Source: CAYNHQ01 sp964397255 (GTDB taxonomy: Bacteria > Bdellovibrionota_G > JALEGL01 > DATDPG01). Taken from it: a stretch of DNA of 64,000 nt. This document shows, piece by piece, positions 32,559-42,199 of the stretch. How positions within the stretch are numbered: the first letter of the stretch is position 1; every line of letters starts with the position of its first letter. The translations under genes and the position numbers were made by a program. The stretch covers positions 1 to 64,000 of the forward strand of contig CAYNHQ010000006.1 in NCBI GenBank assembly GCA_964397255.1, written 5' to 3'. The notes under the pieces are model-generated. The model was not told where the DNA came from and ran no database searches. It saw only the letters and a list, made by a program, of their open reading frames with translations.

Positions 32559-33410
32559 ATGAATATTGCTGTATTGGGCGCAGGGGGAATGCTTGGGACT
32601 GATTTGGTTGCGGAACTACGCCGAAGAGGCCATGAGGTGCGGGGTTACTCCAAGGCTGAAGTAGATATTACAAAAGTCGATCAAATCAACCGCGCGATCT
32701 CCGGAGACAAACCGGATGTAATCATCAATTGCGCCGCCTTTACCCGCGTTGACGACTGCGAGTCAAACGAAGATCTAGCCATGAAGGTCAACGGCGAAGC
32801 TGTTCAAAATATTCTATCTGCCATCGGAGCTCGTCACATACGTGTGATTCATTTGAGTACCGATTACGTGTTTTCCGGCGACAAATCGACGCCATATACC
32901 GAAGAGGACCCCTCGAAGCCCATCAATGCGTATGGGAGATCGAAAGCGGCAGGGGAACGTATCTTAAGAGAGTGGAATGGGTCGTACGCCATCATTCGAA
33001 CGCAATGGCTTTACGGAAAAGGAGGACCCAACTTTGTGAAGACGATTCTTCGTGCTGCAAAAGAGAAAGGGAAATTGAGTGTGGTCGACGATCAAATTGG
33101 ATCTCCCACGTACACAAAGGACTTGAGCTTAGGCATCACCGAAATCATCGAACGAAACGGAACAGGAATTTTCCATATTCGAAATGAAGATTACGTAAGT
33201 TGGTACGATTGGGCCGAAGAGATCCTGCGCTTAACAGGACTTCAATCCGTCACACTCGCCCGCCAAAACTCGAATGATCTCCATCGCCCCGCAAAACGCC
33301 CCCTGAACGGAAGATTATCGATGGAGCGTTATCTTTCCCTCGCCGGCTGCCCCCTCCCCCATTGGAAGGAGGCTCTCACTCAATATTTAGCTTCTCGGAA
33401 CTCCAACTAA
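32559..33410 (+). CDS. rmlD: dTDP-4-dehydrorhamnose reductase
   Basis: This is the final NAD(P)H-dependent step to dTDP-L-rhamnose. The 283-residue short-chain reductase starts at 32559 (MNIAVLGAGGMLG). It has CAAFTRVDDCES, LSTDYVFSGDKSTPYTEED, YGRSKAAGE, RTQWLYG and a GSPTYTKDL segment, all RmlD signatures. It runs opposite to rmlACB from the same intergenic region, and its stop overlaps the convergent transferase gene by four bases. Confidence 0.94.
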   Translation: MNIAVLGAGGMLGTDLVAELRRRGHEVRGYSKAEVDITKVDQINRAISGDKPDVIINCAAFTRVDDCESNEDLAMKVNGEAVQNILSAIGARHIRVIHLSTDYVFSGDKSTPYTEEDPSKPINAYGRSKAAGERILREWNGSYAIIRTQWLYGKGGPNFVKTILRAAKEKGKLSVVDDQIGSPTYTKDLSLGITEIIERNGTGIFHIRNEDYVSWYDWAEEILRLTGLQSVTLARQNSNDLHRPAKRPLNGRLSMERYLSLAGCPLPHWKEALTQYLASRNSN

Positions 33411-34579
33411 ACTTTGCGAGCAAGAACCGGCCGAGCGTCGAGCATTTCATCAAGGCGGCGAGCGAATTCCTTTCTACGAACCTCGCGCGGAGAAAATTCA
33501 GCATACTCGAGCGAAAGAACCATCTGACGAATACCAAACATCGTGGCGATTCCGAATAGCCAGCTGACAGGCATCGGAAGCATTACCAAAAAGAACGATA
33601 GAAATGCGCCCACCAATGTAAAGCCGTAAAGAATAAACGCCGCCTGACGCTGGGATAACCCCTTATGAAGAAGGCGATGATGAATGTGATCTCCATCCGC
33701 AGACAGAACTTGTTTCATGGCCTTTACCGTACGAGATAGGGGGGACTTCCGGACTGCAGCCTCTGCATCGAGAGATCGAATTACACGCCGCATAATGGCC
33801 ACAGACGTATCCACAAATGGAAATGCCAAGAGCAAAAGTGGCACATAAACCGGAAGTCCCCCAGCCCCTCGCGGAGAAATCGAAACCGTAAGAACAGAAA
33901 GCAAAAATCCAAGTGACATGCTCCCCGAGTCACCTAAAAAAATCTTAGCGGGTGAGAAGTTGAAGTAGAGAAACCCAATGCAGGCTCCCGCGCTGATCAT
34001 CGAAATGATTCCGACGGAAGGGTTATCCAGAAAAAATGCAAACAACCCTGTAGAAACAAAAATAATAGCCGCCACACCCGTCGCCAGCCCATCCATTCCA
34101 TCCACTAAATTTACCGCGTTCATGACGGCCGCGACCCAGAACATCGTCACAGGAAGAGAGAATCGACCGAACTCAAAATAATGCCCTCCCCCCAATGACA
34201 TGGTTTCAATTCGAAATCCGAGAAAATATAAAATCGCACCCAAAATGAACTGGGAAAACAGCTTTCGCTTCGAACCGATGGATCGAATATCATCCCACAA
34301 ACCAATGACGAACGAAAAAACGAGTCCCACCCCAAGAATCTTTGAAAGGGACTGCCAAGACGAGCCGCCAAAACCCGTCAATCCCAGAATTCCTATTCCC
34401 GCAACGAATGAAAAAAGAATCGCAATTCCACCCAACCTTGGAATTTTCCGAGAATGAATTCGCCGTTCTCCCGGATGGTCGAGCAAGCCAGTCGAATGCG
34501 CGACAAAAATCACGACCGGAGTGCAAATGGCGGTGACCAACAGTGCGAGAGTGAAAAGGACCAGCGAAGGAATCAGCAT
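33407..34579 (-). CDS. Polyprenyl-phosphate GlcNAc-1-phosphate transferase (WecA/TagO type)
   Basis: This integral membrane enzyme starts polysaccharide synthesis by moving a sugar-phosphate onto undecaprenyl phosphate. The 390-residue protein has about ten TMs and the MraY/WecA motifs RKIPRLGG, FVIGLWDDIRS, NAVNLVDGMDGLATG, KIFLGDSGSMSLGF and DGDHIHHRLLHKGLS. The C-terminal soluble tail of about 35 residues is ordinary. Sugar specificity (GlcNAc or a diacetamido sugar) cannot be told. It is convergent with rmlD. Confidence 0.92.
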   Translation of the reverse strand: MLIPSLVLFTLALLVTAICTPVVIFVAHSTGLLDHPGERRIHSRKIPRLGGIAILFSFVAGIGILGLTGFGGSSWQSLSKILGVGLVFSFVIGLWDDIRSIGSKRKLFSQFILGAILYFLGFRIETMSLGGGHYFEFGRFSLPVTMFWVAAVMNAVNLVDGMDGLATGVAAIIFVSTGLFAFFLDNPSVGIISMISAGACIGFLYFNFSPAKIFLGDSGSMSLGFLLSVLTVSISPRGAGGLPVYVPLLLLAFPFVDTSVAIMRRVIRSLDAEAAVRKSPLSRTVKAMKQVLSADGDHIHHRLLHKGLSQRQAAFILYGFTLVGAFLSFFLVMLPMPVSWLFGIATMFGIRQMVLSLEYAEFSPREVRRKEFARRLDEMLDARPVLARKV

Positions 34580-34715
34580 TTCCCAAGACAGTCCAGCAAT
34601 TCTCAGGCCACGGATGCAAGTTCTAACCTATTGATATAACAAAATTTATTTGTTGACGCCGTCCGGGATCCGCATGTAGACAAATTTCTGAGGCCAGAAG
34701 TATCAAAAAATTGAG

Positions 34716-35477
34716 ATGCCCGAACCTAATCCAGATTTCACATTTCTTATCCCGAGCCTAAACGTTACCCTCCCGTTGATATCCACCAACGAACAGTTTG
34801 ATCGGCGTTTGGAAAATATTTTTCATGAGGGAACGAGGGGGCATTTTTTTGCAGCTCTCAATTCCGAAAAAATAATGCTTGCGAGCAAAGATGCCGAACT
34901 CTCACACATCCTTCAAAATTTCTCCCTCAATTTTGCCGACGGAATAGGTGTGGTATGGGCTGCAAAAATTTTAACCCGTGCTCGCCTGGAGCGAATCTGG
35001 GCTTTCTCAAAATTACTTAAAACCATTCATGCGCGCAGGGGATCGATTTATTTGTTTGGCACGGACGAACAAACAAACCAAATGGCGCAGAAGGCACTTC
35101 GCTCGGCATATCCTGGAATTCAGAAAATAACCGGATGTTCCGGCTTCAATTTTGACTCAAGGGAAGTCGTAAAACGCATCCGTGAATTTCAACCCGATCT
35201 TCTTACGGTGGGCCTGGGTTCCCCTCACCAAGAAAAATGGATCAAAGAATTCGGGCGAGAAACGGATTCCCGCGTCATGATGGGTGTCGGCGGTGCCATT
35301 GATGTATTGGGCGGAACCCGTAAACGGGCTCCACGCTGGTGCCAAACACTAGGTTTCGAATGGCTTTACCGTCTGCTAACGGAACCCTCACGCGCGCGGC
35401 GACAGCTCGTCTTGCCGATATTCGCTTATCACGTGTTAAGGGATCGACTACTCGTATCGAAGCGCGTGAATGGGTGA
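34716..35477 (+). CDS. WecG/TagA/CpsF family glycosyltransferase
   Basis: The 253-residue GT26 enzyme probably adds the second sugar to the lipid-linked primer. Motifs are NFADGIGVVWAAK (catalytic Asp region), GSIYLFGTDE, LLTVGLGSPHQEKWI and MMGVGGAIDVLGG with KRAPRW. It lacks an obvious TM and should act at the inner membrane face after the WecA-type enzyme. No clear ribosome binding site is seen. The last 30 bases overlap the convergent macB-like gene. Confidence 0.9.
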   Translation: MPEPNPDFTFLIPSLNVTLPLISTNEQFDRRLENIFHEGTRGHFFAALNSEKIMLASKDAELSHILQNFSLNFADGIGVVWAAKILTRARLERIWAFSKLLKTIHARRGSIYLFGTDEQTNQMAQKALRSAYPGIQKITGCSGFNFDSREVVKRIREFQPDLLTVGLGSPHQEKWIKEFGRETDSRVMMGVGGAIDVLGGTRKRAPRWCQTLGFEWLYRLLTEPSRARRQLVLPIFAYHVLRDRLLVSKRVNG

Positions 35478-37415
35478 TAGATTCGAAGCTTTGTAAGCAG
35501 GATAAAGGCCAAAGAAAATGCCGATCAAAAGTGAAAAGAGAAATGACAGAGAAACAAATATGAATTTAAGCGATACTTCCCAATCCATGGCATACGTCAT
35601 GACCAACGCGGCAACGGCAGCCAGTGCGATACCGATCACCCCACCGACCAGACCGATCATCATCGATTCGATCAAGAACTGAAACAAGATATCTCTTCGC
35701 TTGGCACCTATCGCCTTGCGAACACCTATCTCGCGCGTTCGTTCGGTGACTGAAACCAACATGATGTTCATAATTCCAATTCCCCCGACGATCAGGGAGA
35801 TCAACGCGATAATCGCTATGAATTTGGTCATCGTGCCGGTGACTTGTTCGATGGTTTTTTTGATTTCGCCGAAATTCTTGATGACAAAATCACTCTCCTC
35901 ATCCCCCTGAATCGCGTGCTGTACTCTCAATCTCTCACTTACGGCTTCGATCGCCCGATTGAGAACACTTTCATTGGCCGCTTGAACATAGATATGGGTC
36001 AAATATTTACTTCCAAACAGTTTCCGAATTGCCGTATTGATGGGAATGATCACCACATCATCCTCATCTTTTCCCCAGCTTGAGCCTTTTGTGGGAAGAA
36101 TTCCGAGCACGCGAAAACTTTTGAGATTGATCTGAATAATTTTCCCCACCGGATTCTCGTTTTTTTCGAAAAGATTGTGGTACACCGTATTTCCTAGAAT
36201 GCAGACCGTCTCCTGGCGAGCTGCTTCCCCTTCCGAAAAAAATCGGCCGAGCACCGGGGTGACATTTCTCATCTTTTCATAACTCACGTCCACGCCTTGT
36301 ATCACCGTACTCCAGTCCCGGCCCGCATGCGTAGTGGTAGCCGCGCCCTCCAGCGCCGGCGCAATGTTGTGGATGAGAGAGTTTTGCGATTGCAGTTTCA
36401 GCAATCCCTCGTAATCGTCCCACGTGAGCTGGCGGTATTTCACTTTTTGAATTCCAGCTCCCTTCGGGCTTGGTTTGCTGGACGCAACTCGGAACATATT
36501 CGAACCCATCTGACGGAGAGTGTATTCGATGTCTTTCTTCGCGCCTTCGCCGATCGCCAACATGGATATGACGGAAAAGACACCAATAATAATCCCAAGC
36601 GTAGTCAAAAAAGTCCGGATTTTGTTTCGACCCAGCGACTGAAGCGCAATTTTTAACGTCTCTTTCCAAAGACGAAAATTCCAGAGGCGACTCGGCGCTT
36701 CCTTGGCCAGTACTTCCGGAACCTTTCGAACTACACCGTCTCTGCGGTGATCGGAAACGATTTTCCCATCTACCATCTGAATGACCCGGCGCGCCCTTTC
36801 CGCGATGGCCTGATCATGGGTAATCACGATCAACGTCATTCCCTCGGTATTCAGTTTTTCCAGCTCTGAAATAATCTCGTGAGCTTGCTTCTGCGGAAGA
36901 TTTCCCGTCGGTTCATCCGCTAAAATGATTTGGGGTCGGTTGACGAGTGCTCTTCCGATGGCTACACGCTGTTGTTGCCCTCCCGAAAGTTGAGCCGGCG
37001 TATGTTTTCGATGCGTTTGCAATCCAACTTTTTTCATCACCTCGAGCGGCCAATCGGGGTTTCCATTCACACCTCGGTAAATCATGGGCAGTACAATGTT
37101 CTCCTCGACCGTAACTCGTGGAAGTAGATTGAAAAGCTGAAAGATAAAGCCAATGCTTCGTGCTCGCAGGCTGGTGACCGCATCATCATTAAGTCCGATC
37201 GTATCCTCCGACATAAACTTATAGGTGCCGGAAGTCTGACGATCCAAAAGCCCGATGATCTGTAAAAGGGTTGATTTCCCCGAGCCGGAGGGGCCTACAA
37301 TCGATACATATTCTCCAAAGTCAATTCGGAGATCCACTTCATCCAACGCGCGAAGCGGTTCGCCGGACCCGATTTGATAAATCTTACTTAGTTTCTGAAA
37401 TTCAATAAGTGCCAC
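35448..37415 (-). CDS. macB: MacB-type ABC transporter (ATPase-permease fusion)
   Basis: The 655-residue protein joins an N-terminal ATPase (GPSGSGKST, LSGGQQQR, ILADEPTGNLP; residues about 1-225) to a permease. The permease has one TM at about 270-290, a large periplasmic MacB-type domain and three C-terminal TMs of the FtsX type (GGIGIMNIMLVSVTERTREIG, here in part as MLVSVTERTREIG). With the adaptor and TolC-like genes upstream it forms a mechanotransmission tripartite exporter. The substrate may be a peptide, lipoprotein or siderophore and cannot be inferred from this locus. Confidence 0.93.
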   Translation of the reverse strand: MALIEFQKLSKIYQIGSGEPLRALDEVDLRIDFGEYVSIVGPSGSGKSTLLQIIGLLDRQTSGTYKFMSEDTIGLNDDAVTSLRARSIGFIFQLFNLLPRVTVEENIVLPMIYRGVNGNPDWPLEVMKKVGLQTHRKHTPAQLSGGQQQRVAIGRALVNRPQIILADEPTGNLPQKQAHEIISELEKLNTEGMTLIVITHDQAIAERARRVIQMVDGKIVSDHRRDGVVRKVPEVLAKEAPSRLWNFRLWKETLKIALQSLGRNKIRTFLTTLGIIIGVFSVISMLAIGEGAKKDIEYTLRQMGSNMFRVASSKPSPKGAGIQKVKYRQLTWDDYEGLLKLQSQNSLIHNIAPALEGAATTTHAGRDWSTVIQGVDVSYEKMRNVTPVLGRFFSEGEAARQETVCILGNTVYHNLFEKNENPVGKIIQINLKSFRVLGILPTKGSSWGKDEDDVVIIPINTAIRKLFGSKYLTHIYVQAANESVLNRAIEAVSERLRVQHAIQGDEESDFVIKNFGEIKKTIEQVTGTMTKFIAIIALISLIVGGIGIMNIMLVSVTERTREIGVRKAIGAKRRDILFQFLIESMMIGLVGGVIGIALAAVAALVMTYAMDWEVSLKFIFVSLSFLFSLLIGIFFGLYPAYKASNLSPIHALRYE

Positions 37416-37422
37416 AAAAACA

Positions 37423-38340
37423 TTAATCTTTTCGAATCATCAATGGAGATTTTCGGGCGCGCTGTTGGTCCATTTTGAACTTAGATATTCTAAATTTGTC
37501 TCCTAGCTTTGCGCCTGAAATCACTTCAACCCATTCGCCGAAGACGCCTCCCAATCGCACCTTTGTCTTTTGATCGTCTTCACGCCGCATCACAATGACG
37601 GTCATAGCTTTCCCGTCCACCGCGTCGATCGGAAGCGCTAACGCATCCTTTTTCTCCTCCACTGGAAAATTCAATGTGACTGACATTCCGATTTTCACTT
37701 CAAAAGGAACATCCTTGCGGGCCTCTTCAACGGGAAGACTTACTTCAGCCTGATAAACATTCACGTTATTTACGAGCTTCGAGGTTTGAGCAATCTTATC
37801 CAATTGTCCGTGAAGCGTAACACCTGACGCAATATCGAAACGAATTAAAACAGGCTGCCCCACATGAAGCCCAGGAAGATCAGCCTCATCGACATTCGCG
37901 CGAACCACCTCGCCCTTTGAAAGCTGCGCAATCGGTCCGGCTATCTTGTCATCCAGGTCCGCTTTAATCGCGATCACCTTGCCGGAAGTCGGTGCGATAA
38001 TCGGCGTCAATTGTATTTGTTGCTGCCAGTACTCGAGCTCTTTTTTCCCTTTCGTTGCCGCCGTATCGAGAAAAAATGTTCGCGCGTCGGAACTCACAAG
38101 AGCCACCTTTTGTTTGGCGGCGACCATGTCCCCTTCTTTGATAAAAATTTTCTCGAGTCTGCCCGCCACTGGAGAATAAATGTCAATAACACTGAGTGCT
38201 TCTACCGAACCATTCGCTTCGACGTACCGAACCAAATTTCTCGGCGTGATTTGAACCAAATGGAAACTCTCATCTTTTTTCACAAAAAACCGGCAGGAAG
38301 TCAGCAAGAGCACAAAAAGAGTAAGGATTGTACGCTTCAT
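37423..38340 (-). CDS. macA: MacA/HlyD-type periplasmic adaptor lipoprotein
   Basis: The 305-residue membrane-fusion protein has a signal peptide with lipobox LLTSC (residue 16). A biotinyl-lipoyl-like hairpin region follows (YSPVAGRLEKIFIKEGDMVA and TPIIAPTSGKVIAIKAD, both in part). A beta-barrel (VRANVDEADLPGLHVGQPVLI) and a C-terminal membrane-proximal domain complete it. It is short because the coiled-coil hairpin is reduced. It should bridge MacB to TolC. Its start overlaps the tolC-like stop by four bases and its stop is 7 bases before macB. Confidence 0.9.
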   Translation of the reverse strand: MKRTILTLFVLLLTSCRFFVKKDESFHLVQITPRNLVRYVEANGSVEALSVIDIYSPVAGRLEKIFIKEGDMVAAKQKVALVSSDARTFFLDTAATKGKKELEYWQQQIQLTPIIAPTSGKVIAIKADLDDKIAGPIAQLSKGEVVRANVDEADLPGLHVGQPVLIRFDIASGVTLHGQLDKIAQTSKLVNNVNVYQAEVSLPVEEARKDVPFEVKIGMSVTLNFPVEEKKDALALPIDAVDGKAMTVIVMRREDDQKTKVRLGGVFGEWVEVISGAKLGDKFRISKFKMDQQRARKSPLMIRKD

Positions 38341-39584
38341 TGGGCTACCAATTCCAGGCCAATGGCCTCTTCAAATTTGGCCCGCGAAATCTGGTATGTT
38401 TTGACGTTATTAAGCACATCATTTTCCGCGCTAACCCAGTCATCTTGTGACCTCTCCCAATCCAGAAAAGTGGTGAGACCGTTTCGATACTGTTTTGAGA
38501 CCACTCTAGCGCGGTCCTCACTGACACTTAAATTCGTTCGGCTCACTTCCAGTCGTTTCTTCGCCAGTACGAACGCGCGATAAGAATCCTCTATCTTTAG
38601 TGTCAAATCCAATTTTGCTTGTGCCAAATCATTCAACTGCTGCCGGTAGTGCGCTTGTGCAACATCGGTCTGACTTTGAATCCGAAATCCTTCAAATATG
38701 GGTATTTGGAATAAGAGGGAAGCCGTCAACCAAGGAAACCAGGTTTGTGTCTTGACGCTTCCCACAAACGTGTCGGATTGAACCCCCACTTCCGGGTAAT
38801 TATCCGCCTTGGAATAGCGAATACGGGCGACCGATTCGTCCAGTTTGTATTTTTGCAATAAAATCTGCGGATGAAGATCTAAATAGGATATGACTTGAGT
38901 TGGCTGCGCTTGAGTTTCATTCTCATAAAAATCTTCGCTTGAAATATCGTTGACGGAATGGATAGGAAGAGGACCCATGAGAGATTCCAAGTTTTTTAGT
39001 GCGGTCTCCTGGTCAAGCTTGGCGCTTTCGGTGTCAATCTTGGCATCTTCCCATTTTACTTGAGATGAGTCGTAGACCCATTTGAAGTCAAGACCGTTCT
39101 TATATCTCATTTCAGTGAATAAAACGTTCTCTTGTCGACGCTTCTCAATTTCCTGATTCAACCGAAGAGAATCTCTCGCGTATATTGCATTTGCAAAGGA
39201 TTGCCGCAGTCTCGAATGAATATCGATGCTGGTCACCTCTCGCTGTAGCTCTGCTTGTTTTTCTTGGAAAGATGCGATGTCCACTGCGCTTGAAACTTTT
39301 CCACCTTGGTAGAGCAACCATTGCCACCGCGGACCAATATAGGCCTTATGTTCAATATCCTTACGCTGATCGATAAATTCCATCCATCCACCGAGGAAAT
39401 TCACCGCCGGATAGTGGCCCGATTTCGCCTCGGAAACTCCGTATTTCGCCCCCTCCACCACATTCTGCTGCGCCTGAAGGGTTTGGTTTCTTTCCAGCGT
39501 AAGCGAAGCCGCATCCTTCCACCCCCAAGCCAAAAGGAGATTAGGAAAAGTAAAAACCAAATACCAAATGAAACAAGCCTTCAT
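38337..39584 (-). CDS. TolC-type outer-membrane efflux protein
   Basis: The 415-residue product has a signal peptide (about 1-19) and the two-fold repeated coiled-coil/strand layout of outer-membrane efflux proteins. The first half has SLTLERNQTLQAQQN and LRLNQEIEKRRQ; the second half has KRLEVSRTNLSVSEDRARVV followed by YRNGLTTFLDWERSQ. It forms the exit duct for the MacAB pair downstream. It is the first gene of the three-gene exporter operon. Confidence 0.9.
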   Translation of the reverse strand: MKACFIWYLVFTFPNLLLAWGWKDAASLTLERNQTLQAQQNVVEGAKYGVSEAKSGHYPAVNFLGGWMEFIDQRKDIEHKAYIGPRWQWLLYQGGKVSSAVDIASFQEKQAELQREVTSIDIHSRLRQSFANAIYARDSLRLNQEIEKRRQENVLFTEMRYKNGLDFKWVYDSSQVKWEDAKIDTESAKLDQETALKNLESLMGPLPIHSVNDISSEDFYENETQAQPTQVISYLDLHPQILLQKYKLDESVARIRYSKADNYPEVGVQSDTFVGSVKTQTWFPWLTASLLFQIPIFEGFRIQSQTDVAQAHYRQQLNDLAQAKLDLTLKIEDSYRAFVLAKKRLEVSRTNLSVSEDRARVVSKQYRNGLTTFLDWERSQDDWVSAENDVLNNVKTYQISRAKFEEAIGLELVAQ

Positions 39585-39614
39585 ACGGCAGATCAGTGTA
39601 ATTCTTATTCTGGT

Positions 39615-40430
39615 TTATTGATAATCAAGCGGATTCTCCACCCAACCAAAGACACTTAGGTTTACTGAATCGAGATTGGCTGTCGTCACGGCTGCGAAAA
39701 TGGTTTGTGGTGTCAAGATCGGAACCCAATAGGAAAGAATGCTATTTTCAGAAACGGAGGTGGACGTGGCATTGTGACGGCTCGATGTGAACGCGTTAAA
39801 GGATTTGCTTTCAACATATAAATCATCCGACAACGCGTTTATGGCTGTCCAATAACTTCTCAACAAAACGCTGGCAGTCGTAATTGGTATTTGTAAAGTT
39901 TTGGGCTGGGATGGAATCGAATTAACAATTGATATATTTGGTCCGACACCCGATGAAATCATGTAGCCATTTGACGATGTAAAGGAAGGCAAACTGGCGT
40001 CATTTACTGGGAAGGCGCCCATGTATGTCCATTCGCTGAAGTTTTTGGGGCCTTTCGTAGGAGGATCAATGTCTGCTACTAAACCTGGGGTTTCGTTATT
40101 CTTAACGCCATACAAATAATATGTTGAATTTGACTCGAGCGAAAGACCGGTGCGCAGCCCACCGGTACCCGATTTTGTAATATCGCATAGAAGCGTGTCC
40201 TCCGACGTAAAAATATTACTCCCAAACTTAAAGAGCGCCGGATTGGCTGAAGAGCCGTCGACAGCAACAACCGTATCGCTTAACGAATAGTAACTTGGCC
40301 GGGCGATACGAACCAATGGATTGGATAGTGCATCTTTACCGTTTTCGCCTTTGATATCCCCCGCACAGGCAAAGCATACAAATGTCAGTACCACGGAAAG
40401 AGATCGAGCGCCTTTTTTTGCCTTAGTCAT
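39615..40430 (-). CDS. Hypothetical lipoprotein
   Basis: The 271-residue product has a signal peptide and a lipobox-like FACAG (Cys at residue 22). A short GDIKGENGKDA run, resembling a collagen-type Gly-X-Y stub common on deltaproteobacterial lipoproteins, comes next. The rest is strand-rich with many Ser and Thr. I recognise no domain. It lies upstream of the exporter operon on the same strand, 30 bases away, and may be unrelated to it. Confidence 0.6.
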   Translation of the reverse strand: MTKAKKGARSLSVVLTFVCFACAGDIKGENGKDALSNPLVRIARPSYYSLSDTVVAVDGSSANPALFKFGSNIFTSEDTLLCDITKSGTGGLRTGLSLESNSTYYLYGVKNNETPGLVADIDPPTKGPKNFSEWTYMGAFPVNDASLPSFTSSNGYMISSGVGPNISIVNSIPSQPKTLQIPITTASVLLRSYWTAINALSDDLYVESKSFNAFTSSRHNATSTSVSENSILSYWVPILTPQTIFAAVTTANLDSVNLSVFGWVENPLDYQ

Positions 40431-40516
40431 CAGGGTTACATAGCACAGTTTTTTTCAATATTGCGACTTCTTAAGCCAATGTTGTTTCTTCTGGATTCTC
40501 TGATAGATAAGCCCCC

Positions 40517-41152
40517 ATGCTTTGGAAACGGCTTCTCGTATTGGCTCCGCATACAGATGATGCCGAGCTTGGATGTGGCGGAGCCATGGCTCGTTTTTTA
40601 GAAATGGGTGTGGATCTGCATGTGGCCGCTTTTTCCACTGCAGAGGACTCCAGGCCGCTAGGCGCTCCACCTTATGCTTTAAAGGAAGAATTCTTTGATG
40701 CGACACGTACTCTAGGTATCGCTAAAGAGAACGTTCACGTATACGATTATCCGGTTCGAAAGTTGTCCTATCATCGACAGGAGGTTTTGGAAGAGTTGGT
40801 CACGCTCAAAAAACGCGTTACACCGGACATCGTATTTGTTCCTTCTGGGCATGATCTCCACCAAGACCACCAAGTGCTACATGCCGAAGGGTTACGCGCT
40901 TTTCGCGACGTCACTCTTTGGGGCTACGAACTACCGTGGAATCACATTAGTTTTGCAGCACAGGCATTCGTGATTCTTACCGAGGATCATCTGAAGAAGA
41001 AATGGATGGCGATGAAGTCGTATAAATCTCAAATTCAACTTGAAAAACCTTATTTTAATTATGAATTTATCGAGGGCCTTGCCCGCCTTCGAGGCCTTCA
41101 AGTGAAGTCCCCATTTGCAGAAGCCTTTGAAGTGCTTCGAGTACGTGTATAA
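40517..41152 (+). CDS. PIG-L/LmbE family N-deacetylase
   Basis: The 211-residue zinc-dependent deacetylase has the metal motif PHTDDAELGCGG (His-x2-Asp-Asp) near the N-terminus and VPSGHDLHQDHQVLHAEG with the second His pair. Members remove acetyl groups from GlcNAc-containing lipids or sugar nucleotides. In a polysaccharide locus, an N-acetylsugar substrate is likely. There is no signal peptide, so it acts in the cytoplasm. The deacetylase-like lipoprotein downstream is unrelated in sequence. Confidence 0.9.
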   Translation: MLWKRLLVLAPHTDDAELGCGGAMARFLEMGVDLHVAAFSTAEDSRPLGAPPYALKEEFFDATRTLGIAKENVHVYDYPVRKLSYHRQEVLEELVTLKKRVTPDIVFVPSGHDLHQDHQVLHAEGLRAFRDVTLWGYELPWNHISFAAQAFVILTEDHLKKKWMAMKSYKSQIQLEKPYFNYEFIEGLARLRGLQVKSPFAEAFEVLRVRV

Positions 41153-41236
41153 GTAGTTAAATCCTTGAAAAGTTACAGAAGATTTCTGCTCGCAGATCAC
41201 CACCTAAATTATGGTATAATCCCCTTTGGTGATTGA

Positions 41237-42181
41237 GTGCTTAGACAAGGAAAATACTGCCCGTTCCTTTTTCTATTCTTTTCGATCTTAAGTTCCTGCG
41301 CTGGCCCAACCAAATCGCAGTCTGGCAGCAATAACTTATCTCTCACAAAAGTATCTTCGAGCGAACTTCGAGCAATGATGCCGGCTTATTATACATTTCT
41401 AAAATATTTCAAAGACCAGGGTTATGTGTTTTGGGATTTTCAAACTTATTGGAATGCGGACAAAAGCAACTTGCCGGAAAAATTATTAATTGTTCGGCAT
41501 GACATTCATTATAGAGACATTCAGCCTGCTTATACGATGAGCAAAATTGATCGTACGTTGCTTGGCGATCATTGTTCTACATTTTATGTAATGCTGGACA
41601 TGCCCCCCGAGTCGAAACTCACAAATTATGCTGAGATGCGCAATAGTTACCTACAGGTTATAAAAGACCTTAAGAAAAGTGGATTCGAAGTCGAGCCGCA
41701 CGTGTCACCGATCGATATGTATATCGCGGCTTACCATCCATGGTGGGAAAATCAGACCATTTCACAATTAAGAACTGAAGTGGATGGCAATTATCGTGTC
41801 GACGATACCACGCAGGGAGACAGCATTGTTACTACCGGAAGCGACGTCCTGGATCTAAGCGATTTCGACAGTAAAACGATCGATCTTTTGCAAGAGTACA
41901 ATCAGAACTGGACCAACGCTACTTCTCTAAAAGTGCTTTCCTATTCGGGACATGGAACAAGTGAGCCTTTAAATAAAGTGATATCCAATGGCATTTTTTT
42001 AAATCAGAGTTCTTGGCTGAGCGCTGGAGTATACGAGTTCGACGTTTACAATTCTCAGATTTTATCCGTACTTAAATACCTGAGCGATGCGTACTCACCC
42101 AACTGGATGGAAGATCCCTCGAGAATAGAACCTGGCCAGTATGAGTTCCTAGCGCATCCTTATGAATGGCAGTCGCGATAA
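41237..42181 (+). CDS. Deacetylase-like lipoprotein, paralogue B
   Basis: The 314-residue product has a signal peptide and lipobox SSCAG (Cys at residue 22). Its mature domain matches those at 3718-4623 and 53586-54560 throughout. Shared motifs are FWDFQTYWNADKSNLPEKL, VRHDIHYRDI, YVMLDMPPES, EVEPHVSPIDMY, YSGHGTS, YNSQIL and HPYEW. The Asp/His motifs suit a NodB-like metal site facing the periplasm. Start GTG. It follows the PIG-L gene by 85 bases. Exact reaction unknown. Confidence 0.78.
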   Translation: MLRQGKYCPFLFLFFSILSSCAGPTKSQSGSNNLSLTKVSSSELRAMMPAYYTFLKYFKDQGYVFWDFQTYWNADKSNLPEKLLIVRHDIHYRDIQPAYTMSKIDRTLLGDHCSTFYVMLDMPPESKLTNYAEMRNSYLQVIKDLKKSGFEVEPHVSPIDMYIAAYHPWWENQTISQLRTEVDGNYRVDDTTQGDSIVTTGSDVLDLSDFDSKTIDLLQEYNQNWTNATSLKVLSYSGHGTSEPLNKVISNGIFLNQSSWLSAGVYEFDVYNSQILSVLKYLSDAYSPNWMEDPSRIEPGQYEFLAHPYEWQSR

Positions 42182-42199
42182 GCTTTCTCTATCTCGTCT